Part shown: positions 8,082 to 17,680 of the stretch, in pieces | Layout of the letters: the number at the start of each line of letters is the position of its first letter | Position numbering within the stretch: the stretch's first letter is position 1 | NCBI GenBank assembly: GCA_947501325.1 | Contig: CANMVC010000007.1 | Coordinates: 1 to 49,740 of the forward strand | Reading direction: 5' to 3' | Source of the DNA: an uncultured Sphingomonadaceae bacterium | GTDB lineage: Bacteria; Pseudomonadota; Alphaproteobacteria; Sphingomonadales; Sphingomonadaceae | DNA: 49,740 nt | The notes under the pieces: model-generated | Told to the model about the DNA's origin: nothing | Database searches by the model: none | What the model saw: the letters and a program-made list of their open reading frames with translations, nothing else | Made by a program: the position numbers and the translations under genes

Positions 8082-8695
8082 AAGCTGGCTCTCAGCCCAT
8101 CGACGACAAATTGCACCGCCAGCGCGCCCAGCAACACACCAAGCACACGCGTGATCACCTGTTCCACTTTGTGCCCCAATATCCGCATCATAGGCCCAGC
8201 GAGCAGCAGGCCGAGCAGCGTGAGCAGCAATACAGTGGCCAGAGCGCCCAAGATCACCAAGGTACTCTCCAGACCCTCATGCCGCGCCATAAGCAACATG
8301 ACCGCAGCGATTGATCCCGGACCGGCAATCATCGGCATCGCCATGGGAAAAATCGAGACATCTTCTATCTCGGGCTTGTCGATAATATCCTGCGCGCGGT
8401 CTTCGCGACGCTGGGTGCGTTTTTCGAACACCATTTCCAGCGCGATGATGAACAGCATGATCCCGCCCGCAATGCGGAAACTGTCGAGGCTGATCCCCAA
8501 AGCGCCCAGCAATTGCTCACCAAAAGCGGCAAAAACCGCCAAAATAATGGCAGCAACAACCACCGCGCGGATCGCCATGATCCGGCGCTGTTTAGCCGAC
8601 GCGTTACCGGTCAGGCTGGCATAGATCGGGGAACAGCCCGGCGGGTCAATCACCACGAAAAAGGTGATGAAGGCGGAAATGAACAGCTCGGTCAT
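8078..8695 (-). CDS. MarC family integral membrane protein
   Basis: A 205-residue inner-membrane protein with six predicted hydrophobic segments. It starts [20 protein letters not shown], where the VIDPPG loop is the MarC-family mark. [20 protein letters not shown] is the second repeat motif. The length is standard. Despite the name, the family's link to multiple antibiotic resistance was withdrawn, and the transported substrate is unknown. Its ATG overlaps the stop of the upstream lipoprotein gene by 4 bp (ATGA), so it is the last gene of the yggT-folD-lipoprotein-marC run. Confidence 0.9.
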   Translation of the reverse strand: MTELFISAFITFFVVIDPPGCSPIYASLTGNASAKQRRIMAIRAVVVAAIILAVFAAFGEQLLGALGISLDSFRIAGGIMLFIIALEMVFEKRTQRREDRAQDIIDKPEIEDVSIFPMAMPMIAGPGSIAAVMLLMARHEGLESTLVILGALATVLLLTLLGLLLAGPMMRILGHKVEQVITRVLGVLLGALAVQFVVDGLRASF

Positions 8696-9411
8696 TCGGC
8701 TGGCGCAGCCACGTCATCAAATACGACATCTTCCCATTCGACGCCATTCCACATGCGGACAATTATCGAGCGAGATTTGTCAGCAGAGCTTTGCGCGCTC
8801 CAATACATCGTGCGATCGGTTGAAAAACCGGATTTGTTTTTTTCGCCGCTCGGACCGATAGGTATCACCGGCAGCGTATCCTTGGTGCAGGTCGCGACAC
8901 GTGTGGTGACGAAATCCGGTTCGGCCAACGGCTTGTCGAGCGGCACGCCATGATCGAATATCCATTTCCACTCGACATCCTTGCCGCGCTGACGCCGGCT
9001 CTCTGCATCCTGTTTTTCCCAGATGGTCGTGAAATAACCGGTGCCGCCTTTGGCCCCTTGCCAGGCGCCGGTCGCTACGCCCATGCTGCCATCGCAGGAC
9101 ATGTAAATCTTGTGCGCCTGCCACTCGGTCGCCTGCGGCGGGTCCGTTTTATCCTTCAACCAGACTTGTGCGCTGACCAATTCTGGCGTCAGCATGATGG
9201 CGTCGGCAGCGGCGGTTTCACGAAAGGCGGTCCATTGTCCCTTTTCCCGCGCCAGCCGGGCAAAGGCCAGTTCTGCTTTCACAATATCGCTGGGGTTGGC
9301 GACCGGATTGCCTGCGGCCCGCAAAAACCGCTCGCGGTCATTGGGCCGACCGTTGCTGGCGCAGCTCGCCAATATCAAAGCCATTCCGAACGCTGCCAAT
9401 AACCGCTTCAT
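8692..9411 (-). CDS. putative lipoprotein, SnoaL/DUF4440-like domain
   Basis: A 239-residue protein with a lipoprotein signal: KRLLAAFGMALILASCASNG, with the lipobox cysteine at residue 17. The mature part begins with helices (ELAFARLAREKGQWTAFRET) and then AADAIMLTPELVSAQVWL. This recalls the NTF2-like DUF4440 fold, in which a protein stressor helix precedes a beta sheet. A later half contains two further cysteines. The exact family is uncertain. It lies 3 bp after folD and overlaps marC by 4 bp, so it belongs to that operon. It should be anchored in the envelope after Lgt processing. No enzymatic residues could be identified. Confidence 0.7.
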   Translation of the reverse strand: MKRLLAAFGMALILASCASNGRPNDRERFLRAAGNPVANPSDIVKAELAFARLAREKGQWTAFRETAAADAIMLTPELVSAQVWLKDKTDPPQATEWQAHKIYMSCDGSMGVATGAWQGAKGGTGYFTTIWEKQDAESRRQRGKDVEWKWIFDHGVPLDKPLAEPDFVTTRVATCTKDTLPVIPIGPSGEKNKSGFSTDRTMYWSAQSSADKSRSIIVRMWNGVEWEDVVFDDVAAPAE

Positions 9412-9414
9412 AGA

Positions 9415-10317
9415 CTATAATCCTTCAGGCTTAGCGAGACCGGCGCGCATTGATGCGGCGACCAATGTGTTGCGCAATAGCACAGCAATGGTCATTGGCC
9501 CAACCCCGCCGGGCACCGGGGTAATGGCGCGAACATGGTCCATCGCTTCCGCCGTGGCGACATCGCCGACCAGACGGCCTTTTTCCTTACCCGCTTCCGG
9601 TGCGAGCCGGTTGATCCCGACGTCGATCACCACCGCGCCGTCTTTCAACCAATCGCCCTTGACCATCTCGGCCCGGCCAACAGCCGCAACCACGATATCG
9701 GCGCGGCGCACGACATCCGGCAAATCGCGGGTGCGGCTATGCGCCATGGTCACCGTGCAATTTTCAGCCAGCAGCAGCTGCGCCATCGGCTTGCCGACAA
9801 GAATCGAGCGCCCGACAACCACGGCGTTCAGGCCCGAAAGATCACCCAATTGATCCTTGAGCAGCATCAGGCTGCCCAGTGGTGTACATGGCGTCAGGGC
9901 TTCCTCGCCATTGGCAAGCCGTCCCGCATTGATGACATGCAGGCCATCAACATCCTTGTCCGGGTCAATCGCCATAACGACGGCCTTTTCATCAAGATAA
10001 CCGGGGAGAGGTAATTGCACCAATATCCCGTCCACCGCCTCGTCCGCATTGAGCTGCTCGACCAGCGCGATCAGGTCTTCCTGTTTTGTGTCGGCTGGCA
10101 GGCGATGTTCGAAGCTTTCCATGCCGGCAGCCAAGGTCGCTTTATGCTTGGATGCGACATAGACCTGACTCGCGGCATCGTCACCGACCAGCACCACGGC
10201 GAGCCCCGGCGCACGGCCGGTTTGTTCCTGAAATTTCGGGACTGCGGCCTTGATGCGTTCCCTTAGACCAGCGGCAAAGGCTTTGCCGTCAATTATCGCC
10301 GCCCCGCTCTTGGTCAT
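9415..10317 (-). CDS. folD: bifunctional methylenetetrahydrofolate dehydrogenase / methenyltetrahydrofolate cyclohydrolase
   Basis: FolD interconverts 5,10-methylene-THF, 5,10-methenyl-THF and 10-formyl-THF, using NADP+, in one-carbon metabolism. The 300-residue length is standard. The catalytic Tyr and Lys sit in [16 protein letters not shown]. Further signatures are [40 protein letters not shown] and the nucleotide-binding [18 protein letters not shown]. The ATG at 10317 overlaps the stop of yggT by 4 bp (ATGA). This head-to-tail coupling of yggT and folD points to one transcript from upstream of yggT. Confidence 0.97.
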   Translation of the reverse strand: MTKSGAAIIDGKAFAAGLRERIKAAVPKFQEQTGRAPGLAVVLVGDDAASQVYVASKHKATLAAGMESFEHRLPADTKQEDLIALVEQLNADEAVDGILVQLPLPGYLDEKAVVMAIDPDKDVDGLHVINAGRLANGEEALTPCTPLGSLMLLKDQLGDLSGLNAVVVGRSILVGKPMAQLLLAENCTVTMAHSRTRDLPDVVRRADIVVAAVGRAEMVKGDWLKDGAVVIDVGINRLAPEAGKEKGRLVGDVATAEAMDHVRAITPVPGGVGPMTIAVLLRNTLVAASMRAGLAKPEGL

Positions 10318-10616
10318 AAAACCGGTATGAGCGCCGCGCCGAGCGGTGGAAGAATGGCATCCTGCAGGATGATGATACCGATAATGACCACCATCGGCGT
10401 CAGATCAATCGATCCGAAATCGGGCATGATACGGCGGACAGGGCGGTAAATCGGGGCTGTCAGCGCGTCCAATGTCGTCCAGATCGCCCGCGCGATATCA
10501 TTTTGCAGGTTGATCACGTTAAACGCGAGCAACCAGCTCATGATCGCTTGCACGATGATGACTGTAATCGCGACGTTCAACAAAATGCTGATAATCTGAA
10601 ACAAGGCGTAAAACAT
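10314..10616 (-). CDS. YggT family membrane protein
   Basis: A 100-residue protein with two hydrophobic segments: [20 protein letters not shown] near the start and [20 protein letters not shown] near the end. Between them is [20 protein letters not shown], the conserved YggT motif (P-x-RR-x-x-P). The family is linked to osmotic tolerance and, in Gram-positives and plastids, to cell division or membrane-complex assembly. Its role in alphaproteobacteria is unclear. It is the first gene of a four-gene leftward run with folD. Confidence 0.9.
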   Translation of the reverse strand: MFYALFQIISILLNVAITVIIVQAIMSWLLAFNVINLQNDIARAIWTTLDALTAPIYRPVRRIMPDFGSIDLTPMVVIIGIIILQDAILPPLGAALIPVL

Positions 10617-10704
10617 GGACGGAAACCTTTTTATCTCATGATGGCCATTAAACGATAGTGGCGCGCAATGCCAAGCAATCTATGCCAAAAATTAGTGTAT
10701 CATC

Positions 10705-10732
10705 AATATAATACAGTTTGACAATTAATCAA
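10705..10732 (-). promoter_or_regulatory. candidate sigma-70-like promoter for yggT-folD operon
   Basis: Read leftward, TTGATT (10727-10732) and TATATT (10705-10710) are separated by 16 bp. They lie about 90 bp upstream of the yggT start and slightly overlap the 3' end of argB. The sequence around them is strikingly AT-rich compared with its surroundings. This is the best promoter-like pair in the gap; no transcript data support it. Confidence 0.35.
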
Positions 10733-11654
10733 CCGTTTCAAAATCGTCCCGAATAAGCGTTCCCGCGCCCTTGCTGGTAAAGATTTCCAGCAGCATCGCA
10801 TGCGGTACCCGGCCGTCCAGCACCACCGCAGCGTCCACGCCCTTCACCACCGCGTTCACACAAGTCTCCAGCTTGGGGATCATCCCGCCTGAGATGGTGC
10901 CATCCTCCTGAAGGCGCTTGATCTCGGCCGGAAACAGGTCGGTTAGCAGATCGCCTTTCTTGTCCAGCACACCGGCAACATCCGTCAGCAAGAACAGCCG
11001 AGAGGCTCTGAGTGCCGCAGCAACGGCACCTGCCATGGTGTCCGCGTTGATATTATAGGTATGGCCATCATCGCCCACACCAATGGGCGCGATAACCGGG
11101 ATCATGCCAGCGGTTGAAATCGTATCGACGATGCTGCGATCGACGCGTTTCGGTTCGCCGACAAAGCCCAGGTCAATAATCCGCTCGATATTGCTGTCGG
11201 GATCGCGCGCAGTACGGCGCAGCTTGGCCGCCTTGACGAAACCGCCATCCTTGCCGGAAATACCGATCGCGCTGCCGCCAGCCCGTTCGATCCAGCTCAC
11301 CAATTCCTTGTTGATCGCGCCAGACAGGACCATTTCCGCAATCTCGGCGGTTTCCTTGGTCGTGACCCGCAGACCATCGACAAATTTACTCTCGACGCCA
11401 ACCCGTTCCAGCATCGCGCCAATTTGCGGACCGCCGCCATGGACAACGACGGGATTGATACCCACCGCTTTCAACAGCACCACATCTTCGGCAAAATTGC
11501 GCGCCAGCGCCGGATCACCCATCGCATGGCCACCATATTTGATGACAAATGTCTTGCCGGCATAGCGCTGCAAATAAGGCAGAGCCTCGGTTAGGGTTTC
11601 AGCCTTGGCCAGCATCGCAGGATCGGGCGCGTGATTGGTTGCTTCTTCAGTCAT
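10725..11654 (-). CDS. argB: acetylglutamate kinase
   Basis: ArgB phosphorylates N-acetyl-L-glutamate with ATP, the second step of arginine synthesis. From the ATG at 11654 the product is 309 residues; a TTG four codons upstream is also possible. Motifs are [13 protein letters not shown] (ATP phosphate binding), [17 protein letters not shown] (substrate and phosphate loop) and [30 protein letters not shown] lies near the end, with GAGTLIRDD at the C-terminus. The length matches the hexameric, arginine-inhibited type, which this taxon usually has. It follows the peroxiredoxin gene by about 40 bp in the same direction. Confidence 0.96.
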   Translation of the reverse strand: MTEEATNHAPDPAMLAKAETLTEALPYLQRYAGKTFVIKYGGHAMGDPALARNFAEDVVLLKAVGINPVVVHGGGPQIGAMLERVGVESKFVDGLRVTTKETAEIAEMVLSGAINKELVSWIERAGGSAIGISGKDGGFVKAAKLRRTARDPDSNIERIIDLGFVGEPKRVDRSIVDTISTAGMIPVIAPIGVGDDGHTYNINADTMAGAVAAALRASRLFLLTDVAGVLDKKGDLLTDLFPAEIKRLQEDGTISGGMIPKLETCVNAVVKGVDAAVVLDGRVPHAMLLEIFTSKGAGTLIRDDFETVD

Positions 11655-11696
11655 GCCGTCTTTCAATCCAGCTTTACGGCAATTGCAACATGTTTA

Positions 11697-12275
11697 TCAA
11701 TTTTCGGGGGGAGCGGCTATCCGCGCGCGGGCCATTTGTTTCACCTTCTCCAGCGTCATTTTGACATGGCCCCGGGGGTCTTGCGCACTGTGAACCAGAG
11801 CAATTTTACTATCCTGATCAATCACATAGCTGGTCCGGTTGGTCAGTGCCAATGTCGGTTCCATGCGCACCTGATAGCCATCCATCACCGTGTCATCGGC
11901 CCGGGCCACGGCAAATTTGTCGCGGCATTCCTCGACCGAAAATTTGGTCAGTTCTTCCATGCTATCCCCGGACATGCCGATAACTGTCGCGCCTGCCGCT
12001 TCAAAATCGGGGGTTGCTTCGGCGAACATATTGGCCTCGATCGTGCAGCCCTGCGTAAACGCCTTGGGAAAGAAATAGAGCACGACCGGCCCTTTTTTCA
12101 GCTTTTCCGACAGGCTGACCTTGAACGGCTTGCCCGCCAGCGCGCCGGTGGTTTCAAAATCCGGGGCGACCGCGCCGACTTCCAACGGTTCGGCATTGGC
12201 ACTGCGGGAGCTATAGACATAGGCACCGCTGGCCAAAAGCAGCGCAGACATGACAATGATGATCCAGCGGTTCAT
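11697..12275 (-). CDS. exported peroxiredoxin, AhpC/TSA (BCP/PrxQ-like)
   Basis: A 192-residue peroxiredoxin that should reduce peroxides in the periplasm or at the membrane. An N-terminal hydrophobic segment (WIIIVMSALLLASGAYVY) acts as signal peptide or anchor, ending near SANA-EP. The peroxidatic site is FFPKAFTQGCTIEA (C77). The resolving cysteine that PrxQ/BCP proteins often carry five residues later is an asparagine here (N82). A later cysteine, C117 (VEECRDKF), may serve instead. The ATG at 12275 shares its A with the mutS stop (TAATG), so translation should be coupled to mutS. Its physical tie to a DNA-repair gene is unusual and is probably a shared-transcript effect. Confidence 0.85.
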   Translation of the reverse strand: MNRWIIIVMSALLLASGAYVYSSRSANAEPLEVGAVAPDFETTGALAGKPFKVSLSEKLKKGPVVLYFFPKAFTQGCTIEANMFAEATPDFEAAGATVIGMSGDSMEELTKFSVEECRDKFAVARADDTVMDGYQVRMEPTLALTNRTSYVIDQDSKIALVHSAQDPRGHVKMTLEKVKQMARARIAAPPEN

Positions 12276-14938
12276 TATTCTTCCTGTTCCAGCACCGATT
12301 TCAGCGCATAAAGTTGATCGAGCGCATCGCGGGGGCTCAAGGCATCTATGTCCAGTTCCCGGAGTGCGTCCCTCAACATATCGGTTTTCGCATCCTCTTC
12401 GGCAAGGCTTGCCGCAAATAAAGGCAGGTCGCCGAGACCGGCAGCGAGACCACCGGTTTCCGCCTTGCCCGCCTCCAGCTTGTCGAGCACGGACTTGGCC
12501 CGTTTCAATACCGGTTTGGGGATTCCGGCGAGCTTTGCCACCGCCAGACCATAGCTGCGATCCGCTGGCCCCTTGGCAAGTTCGTGGAGCAGGACCAGAT
12601 CGCCCTTCCATTCGCGCGCCCGCACGTGGTGCAGCGACATCGCGTCAAGCCGGTCCGCCAACCGCGTCAATTCGTGATAATGGGTTGCAAACAGACAGCG
12701 GCACTGGTTGGTTTCATGCACGGCCTCAACCACCGCCCAAGCCAGCGCAAGACCATCATAGGTCGATGTACCCCTGCCGACCTCGTCAAGAATGACAAAG
12801 CTCTTGTCCGTCGCCTGACTCAGGATTGTCGCGGTTTCGACCATCTCGACCATGAAGGTTGATCGGCCCTGCGCCAGATTGTCGGACGCTCCGACGCGGC
12901 TGAACAGCCGGTCGACCAGGCTGAGCTTAGCCGAAGCGGCCGGTACAAAGCCGCCCGCCTGCGCCAGGATCACGATCAGTGCATTTTGCCGCAGGAATGT
13001 TGATTTACCGCCCATATTCGGGCCAGATACCAGCCAGAGCCGCTCATCATTCGACAAGGCGCAGTCATTGGCGACAAAGGGATCGCCGGAAGCGCTGAGC
13101 GCTGCCTCGACCACCGGATGGCGGCCCGCTTGGATATCAAGCACATTGCCATCGGTAAATTCGGGACGGCACCATTGCCCTTCGACCGCGCGTTCTGCCA
13201 AGGCCGATGCCACATCAATCCGCGCCAGCGCGTCGGCGCTCATCGCAATCGGATCCTTACGCCCGAGAATCTTGTCGACCAGCTCTTCAAAATGGGCCGC
13301 TTCCGCAGCAAGCGCATGGGCACCGGCCTGCGTCACGCGGACCGCTTCTTCATGCAACTCGGTCGAATTGAACCGCACCACGCCCGCCAATGTCTGGCGA
13401 TGGGCAAAACCGGAATCCTCGGCCATCAAACTGTCGCCATGGCGCGCTGGCACTTCGACAAAATAGCCAAGCACGGCATTATGCTTGATCTTCAGCGTAT
13501 TGATCCCGGTCGCCTCGCGATAGCGCGCTTCCAGTGTCGCAATCGCCTTGCGGCCATCGGAACCGGCGCTGCGCAATTCGTCGAGCGCGGGATCATAGCC
13601 CGCGGCAATATAACCGCCGTTGCCCATCTCGGTCGGCGGCGTTTCGACGAGCGCGCGTTCCAGCAGATCAACCATCGCGGCATGACCATCAAGCGCTGGC
13701 AGCAGTGCGTTCATCATATCGGGTAGCGCCATGTCGAGCGCCAGCCGCTCGCGCAACAGGCGCGCGCCGCTGAGACCATCGCGTATCTGACCGACATCCC
13801 GCGGACTGCCCCGTCCCGCCGAAATCCGGCCCAAGGCGCGGCTGATATCCGGCATGGCCTTTAACGCATCGCGCACGGTATCACGAATGGCCGGGGCGTC
13901 GTAAAACCACTGGACCACGCCCAGGCGCAGGTTGATTTTCGCCTCATCAAATAGGGGAGCTGCCAGATCGCGGCCCAGCAGGCGCGCGCCACCCGGCGTG
14001 ACCGTACGGTCAATATTGCCCAGCAAGCTGCCCTTGCGTTCGCCCGCCATGGTCCGCTCAATTTCAAGGCTCGCGCGGGTCGCGCCGTCGATCAGCAGAT
14101 ATTCGCCGGCATGGCGCTGCACCGGTGGTTTCAGAAACGGAGTGTCGCCTTGCGCTGCATGTTCGATATAGGCAATCAGCCCGCCAGCGGCCGCCAGTTC
14201 GCTGCGCGCAAAATCGCCAAAGCCGTCGAGTGTCGAAACCCCGAATAGCGCCTTGAGTTTGCGCTCGGCCTTCTGACTGTCAAAATCCTCTTTTGGCCAC
14301 TCCGTCGCCGCCTCCAGTCGCGCCGCCAGTGACGGGCTGCAGATAATCTCCGACGGCGCAATCCGCGACAATTCCGCGGTCAGTGCATCTTCGGAAATTT
14401 GAAGCAGTTCAAAATCGCCGGTCGAAATGTCGCTCGCCGCAATACCAATTTGCCCCTGCACCTCGGCCACCGCGACCAGCATATTGTCCGACCGCGCATC
14501 GAGCAGCGTGTCTTCGGTCAGCGTGCCGGCGGTGACAAAGCGGATGATATCCCGCGCGACCAATGCTTTATATCCACCGCGCGCCTTCGCCTCGGCCGGC
14601 GTTTCGGTTTGTTCGGCAATCGCGACCTTGAACCCGGCGCGGATCAGTTTCGCCAGATAGCTTTCAGCCGCATGGACCGGCACGCCGCACATCGGGATTT
14701 GTTCGCCAGCATTTTTCCCGCGCGAGGTCAGCGCGATATCGAGCGCAGCAGAGGCCAGTTTGGCATCGTCAAAAAACAGCTCGAAAAAGTCGCCCATCCG
14801 ATAGAAAAGCAGGCAATCCTGCGCCTTTTCCTTCAGCGCAAAATATTGCTCCATCATCGGCGTGCGTTTGGCATCGGCACCGGCTTTCGCAGCCGTTGCT
14901 TTTTTCTTGTCCGGTTTATGCTGAGTCCGCGTTGCCAT
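12275..14938 (-). CDS. mutS: DNA mismatch repair protein MutS
   Basis: An 887-residue MutS that recognises mispairs and small loops and recruits MutL. The mismatch-binding Phe-x-Glu motif is in LLFYRMGDFFELFFDDA, near residue 45. The C-terminal ATPase has Walker A (GPNMGGKSTFLRQNAL), Walker B (VILDEVGRGTSTYDGLALAW) and the FATHYHEL switch. A DALSPRDALDQLYAL tail corresponds to the dimer/tetramer segment. The length is normal and no interruption is seen. The ATG at 14938 begins MATRTQHKPDKKKATAAKAG, a basic leader common in this group. The stop overlaps the start of the peroxiredoxin gene by one base. Confidence 0.98.
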   Translation of the reverse strand: MATRTQHKPDKKKATAAKAGADAKRTPMMEQYFALKEKAQDCLLFYRMGDFFELFFDDAKLASAALDIALTSRGKNAGEQIPMCGVPVHAAESYLAKLIRAGFKVAIAEQTETPAEAKARGGYKALVARDIIRFVTAGTLTEDTLLDARSDNMLVAVAEVQGQIGIAASDISTGDFELLQISEDALTAELSRIAPSEIICSPSLAARLEAATEWPKEDFDSQKAERKLKALFGVSTLDGFGDFARSELAAAGGLIAYIEHAAQGDTPFLKPPVQRHAGEYLLIDGATRASLEIERTMAGERKGSLLGNIDRTVTPGGARLLGRDLAAPLFDEAKINLRLGVVQWFYDAPAIRDTVRDALKAMPDISRALGRISAGRGSPRDVGQIRDGLSGARLLRERLALDMALPDMMNALLPALDGHAAMVDLLERALVETPPTEMGNGGYIAAGYDPALDELRSAGSDGRKAIATLEARYREATGINTLKIKHNAVLGYFVEVPARHGDSLMAEDSGFAHRQTLAGVVRFNSTELHEEAVRVTQAGAHALAAEAAHFEELVDKILGRKDPIAMSADALARIDVASALAERAVEGQWCRPEFTDGNVLDIQAGRHPVVEAALSASGDPFVANDCALSNDERLWLVSGPNMGGKSTFLRQNALIVILAQAGGFVPAASAKLSLVDRLFSRVGASDNLAQGRSTFMVEMVETATILSQATDKSFVILDEVGRGTSTYDGLALAWAVVEAVHETNQCRCLFATHYHELTRLADRLDAMSLHHVRAREWKGDLVLLHELAKGPADRSYGLAVAKLAGIPKPVLKRAKSVLDKLEAGKAETGGLAAGLGDLPLFAASLAEEDAKTDMLRDALRELDIDALSPRDALDQLYALKSVLEQEE

Positions 14939-15119
14939 GAGGATGCGATAGCCCAGACCCGTCGTTCAGAAAAGGCCGCGTATCAGAAACTTCGCCGCCA
15001 AAAATAGATGAACCGCAGATGAAGCAATACTTGCCCAAGCGATAGCAATCGGAGTAGGCAGCATTAGGGACGCGGGGATCTTGGCAGAGGGTGCCAAACC
15101 CAAATTACGGAGAAACAAT

Positions 15120-17390
15120 TTGGCCGACAAGAATGATAGCAACGTAGAATTTTCTGAGCGCGAAGCGCTATTATTCCATTCCCACGGACGCCCCGGCAAA
15201 ATCGAGATTGTCGCATCCAAGCCCATGGCCACGCAGCGGGATCTGAGCCTCGCTTATTCTCCCGGTGTCGCTGTGCCGGTCCGTGCGATCGCCGACGATC
15301 CTTCCAAGGCCTATGACTATACCGCCAAGGGCAATCTGGTGGCGGTAATTTCCAACGGGACCGCGATTTTGGGCCTCGGCAATCTGGGCGCGCTCGCGTC
15401 CAAGCCGGTGATGGAAGGCAAGGCCGTATTGTTCAAACGCTTTGCCGATGTCGATTCTATCGATATCGAACTGGACACCGAAGACACCGATGCGTTCATC
15501 AACGCGGTGCGCATCATGGAACCGAGCTTCGGCGGCATTAATCTGGAAGATATAGGCGCGCCGGCCTGTTTCATCATCGAGCAAACCTTGCGCGACCAGA
15601 TGAACATACCCGTTTTTCACGATGACCAGCATGGCACCGCGATTATCGCCGCCGCTGGCATCATCAATGCCTGCCTGCTGACCAACCGTGATGTCAAAGA
15701 TATCAAGGTCGTCGTAAACGGCGCAGGGGCAGCAGCCATCGCCTGTGCCTCGCTGATCAAATCACTGGGCGTGCCGCACGATAATCTGACCATGTGTGAC
15801 CGCAGCGGCGTCATCTATCGCGGTCGCGACAATGTCGACCAGTGGAAATCCGCCCATGCGATTGATACCGATGCGCGAGACCTGACCGACGCGCTGACCG
15901 GCGCAGATGTGTTTCTGGGCCTCTCGGCTGCTGGCGCGCTGAAACCGGAAATGGTCAAGGATATGGCCGACAAGCCGATTATCTTTGCGATGGCCAATCC
16001 CGACCCCGAAATCACCCCGCCCGATGCGAAAGCGGCCCGGCCCGATGCGATTGTTGCGACCGGACGGTCGGACTATCCCAATCAGGTGAACAATGTTCTC
16101 GGCTTCCCGTTTATTTTCCGCGGTGCGCTGGATGTTCGGGCAACCCGTATCAATGAAGAAATGAAAGTCGCGGCTGCCTACGCCATTGCGGAACTCGCCC
16201 GCGAACAGGTGCCCGAAGAAGTCGCTGCCGCCTATGGCGGACAAGCGCCAAATTTTGGCGTGGATTATATCATTCCCGCGCCCTTTGATCCGCGTCTGAT
16301 GGATGTGGTCTCGGCTGCTGTTGCCAAAGCGGCGATGGACAGCGGCGTCGCCCAAAAGCCGATTGAAGATCTCGATGCCTATCGCCAGAGCCTGAAAGCA
16401 CGGCTCAACCCGACCACCTCCGTTCTCACGCAGGCTTATGAAACCTGCCGCATCGCTCCTAAACGCGTCATTTTTGCCGAAGCGGAAGAAGACGTAGTCC
16501 TTCGGGCAGCCATCCAGTTTCAGGATGGCGGCTATGGCACGCCGGTGCTGGTGGGCCGTGATGATCGCGTGCGTGAAAAACTGAAAGAACTGGGCGTCAG
16601 CGATACCGATCGCTTTGAAATCCACAACTCCCGCAACAGTCCGCTGGTCCCCGATATGGTCAGCATGCTCTATGAACGCCTGCACCGAAAAGGCCATATG
16701 GAGCGCGATATCAAACGCATGGTCAATCAGGACCGCAATATCTTTGGCTCGGCCTTGCTGGCGATGGATCAGGGCGATGCCATGATCACCGGCGTGACCC
16801 GGCCCTATTCACAAACATTCAAGGATATAGCCAAGGTTATCGACGTCGAAAAAGGACGCACGGCCTTTGGCATTCACGTGATGGTGGGGCAAAGCCATAC
16901 CGTGTTCATGGCCGATACAACGGTTAACGAGCGGCCGTCTGCCGAAGAACTGGCCGACATTGCCGAACAAACCGCTGCCGTCGCCCGGAAAATGGGGCAT
17001 GAGCCACGCGTCGCCTTCCTCAGCTATTCCACTTTTGGCAATCCCGCCGGTCGCTGGCTCGAAAGCATTCGGGAAGCCGTCGCGATATTGGACGGACGTC
17101 GGGTCAATTTCGAATATGAAGGCGAAATGGCACCGGATGTCGCGCTGAACCCGAAACTAATGGCCAATTATCCATTTAGCCGCTTGTCCGGCACGGCCAA
17201 TATATTGGTCATGCCCGGCCTGCAATCGGCAAATCTGTCTGCCAAATTGCTCCGCGAAATGGGCGGCGATGCGGTGATCGGGCCGATGCTGGTGGGTCTG
17301 GACAAATCGGTACAGATCGCAACCATGGCATCAACGGCTTCCGAGCTGGTCACGCTGGCCGTGCTGGCAGCAAGCGGTATAGCCAAATAG
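15120..17390 (+). CDS. maeB: NADP-dependent malic enzyme with phosphotransacetylase-like tail
   Basis: This enzyme decarboxylates L-malate to pyruvate, making NADPH. From the TTG at 15120 it has 756 residues. That start has GGAG about 8 nt upstream and reads MADKNDSNVEF; a second TTG at 15081 would add 13 residues. The malic domain (about 1-415) contains YSPGVAVPVRAIADD, VLFKRFADVDSIDIEL and VFHDDQHGTAIIAAAG. The NADP fold is VVVNGAGAAAIACA. The rest (about 420-756) resembles phosphate acetyltransferase (RVIFAEAEEDVVLRAA, NILVMPGLQSANLSAKLL). In MaeB proteins this tail is regulatory, sensing acetyl-CoA, rather than catalytic. The gene is transcribed alone, divergent from mutS. Confidence 0.96.
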   Translation: MADKNDSNVEFSEREALLFHSHGRPGKIEIVASKPMATQRDLSLAYSPGVAVPVRAIADDPSKAYDYTAKGNLVAVISNGTAILGLGNLGALASKPVMEGKAVLFKRFADVDSIDIELDTEDTDAFINAVRIMEPSFGGINLEDIGAPACFIIEQTLRDQMNIPVFHDDQHGTAIIAAAGIINACLLTNRDVKDIKVVVNGAGAAAIACASLIKSLGVPHDNLTMCDRSGVIYRGRDNVDQWKSAHAIDTDARDLTDALTGADVFLGLSAAGALKPEMVKDMADKPIIFAMANPDPEITPPDAKAARPDAIVATGRSDYPNQVNNVLGFPFIFRGALDVRATRINEEMKVAAAYAIAELAREQVPEEVAAAYGGQAPNFGVDYIIPAPFDPRLMDVVSAAVAKAAMDSGVAQKPIEDLDAYRQSLKARLNPTTSVLTQAYETCRIAPKRVIFAEAEEDVVLRAAIQFQDGGYGTPVLVGRDDRVREKLKELGVSDTDRFEIHNSRNSPLVPDMVSMLYERLHRKGHMERDIKRMVNQDRNIFGSALLAMDQGDAMITGVTRPYSQTFKDIAKVIDVEKGRTAFGIHVMVGQSHTVFMADTTVNERPSAEELADIAEQTAAVARKMGHEPRVAFLSYSTFGNPAGRWLESIREAVAILDGRRVNFEYEGEMAPDVALNPKLMANYPFSRLSGTANILVMPGLQSANLSAKLLREMGGDAVIGPMLVGLDKSVQIATMASTASELVTLAVLAASGIAK

Positions 17391-17404
17391 AAAATAGGTT
17401 GCAT

Positions 17405-17434
17405 TCCATCCTCCTCCAACACGGGGAGGATGGA
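17405..17434 (+). terminator. hairpin after the malic enzyme gene
   Basis: A 10-bp perfect stem (TCCATCCTCC, 17405-17414, with GGAGGATGGA, 17425-17434) begins 15 nt after the malic enzyme stop. A wobble pair and one more pair extend it inward. There is no T-run, so it may be a Rho-dependent or processing signal rather than a classical terminator. Confidence 0.45.
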
Positions 17435-17440
17435 CAAAGC

Positions 17441-17500
17441 GCTTTCCTACAGAACAAGTGCTGTGATATGTATAAAGCTGTTCTTTCTCAGCCTTTGAAT
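17441..17500 (+). repeat. copy A of a spaced intergenic motif
   Basis: GCTTTCCTACA (17441-17451) is followed, after about 30 unrelated bases, by TTCTTTCTCAG (17481-17491) and then TTTGAATAT. The same blocks with the same spacing (offset 41 versus 42 nt) occur at 30489-30550. Both copies lie in gaps between convergent genes and shortly downstream of a hairpin. The rest of the 290-bp gap (17391-17680) is AT-rich and shows no open reading frame that I would defend. The role is unknown: small RNA, protein-binding site or decayed repeat. Confidence 0.5.
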
Positions 17501-17659
17501 ATGGACGACCTTGCCTGCGCTTTTTTCAAAAAGAAACCGCGCAAAATTTTCACGCGATTCTGTGTAGAAGCTGTATAATCCCAGAGAAATGAAAAGACGC
17601 CAAACGACAGATTAGTCGCTGGAAAATCGACATTTTATTGAGATTACTATAAGAAATCC

Positions 17660-17676
17660 GGCTGGATAGCCCAGCC
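17660..17676 (-). terminator. terminator-like hairpin after bamE
   Basis: GGCTGG (17660-17665) and CCAGCC (17671-17676) form a 6-bp stem with a 5-nt loop. It starts 4 nt beyond the bamE stop in the leftward direction and is followed there by GGATTTCTTATAG. The T-tract is weak. Confidence 0.4.
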
Positions 17677-17680
17677 TCGC

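Noticed and set aside
9110-9853. 247-residue plus-strand frame opposite the lipoprotein and folD genes
   Set aside because: Ala/Ser/Thr/Arg-rich low-complexity shadow of folD, without ribosome binding site or family motif.
15762-16697. 311-residue minus-strand frame inside the malic enzyme gene
   Set aside because: Antisense shadow of a highly conserved enzyme; no recognisable domain.
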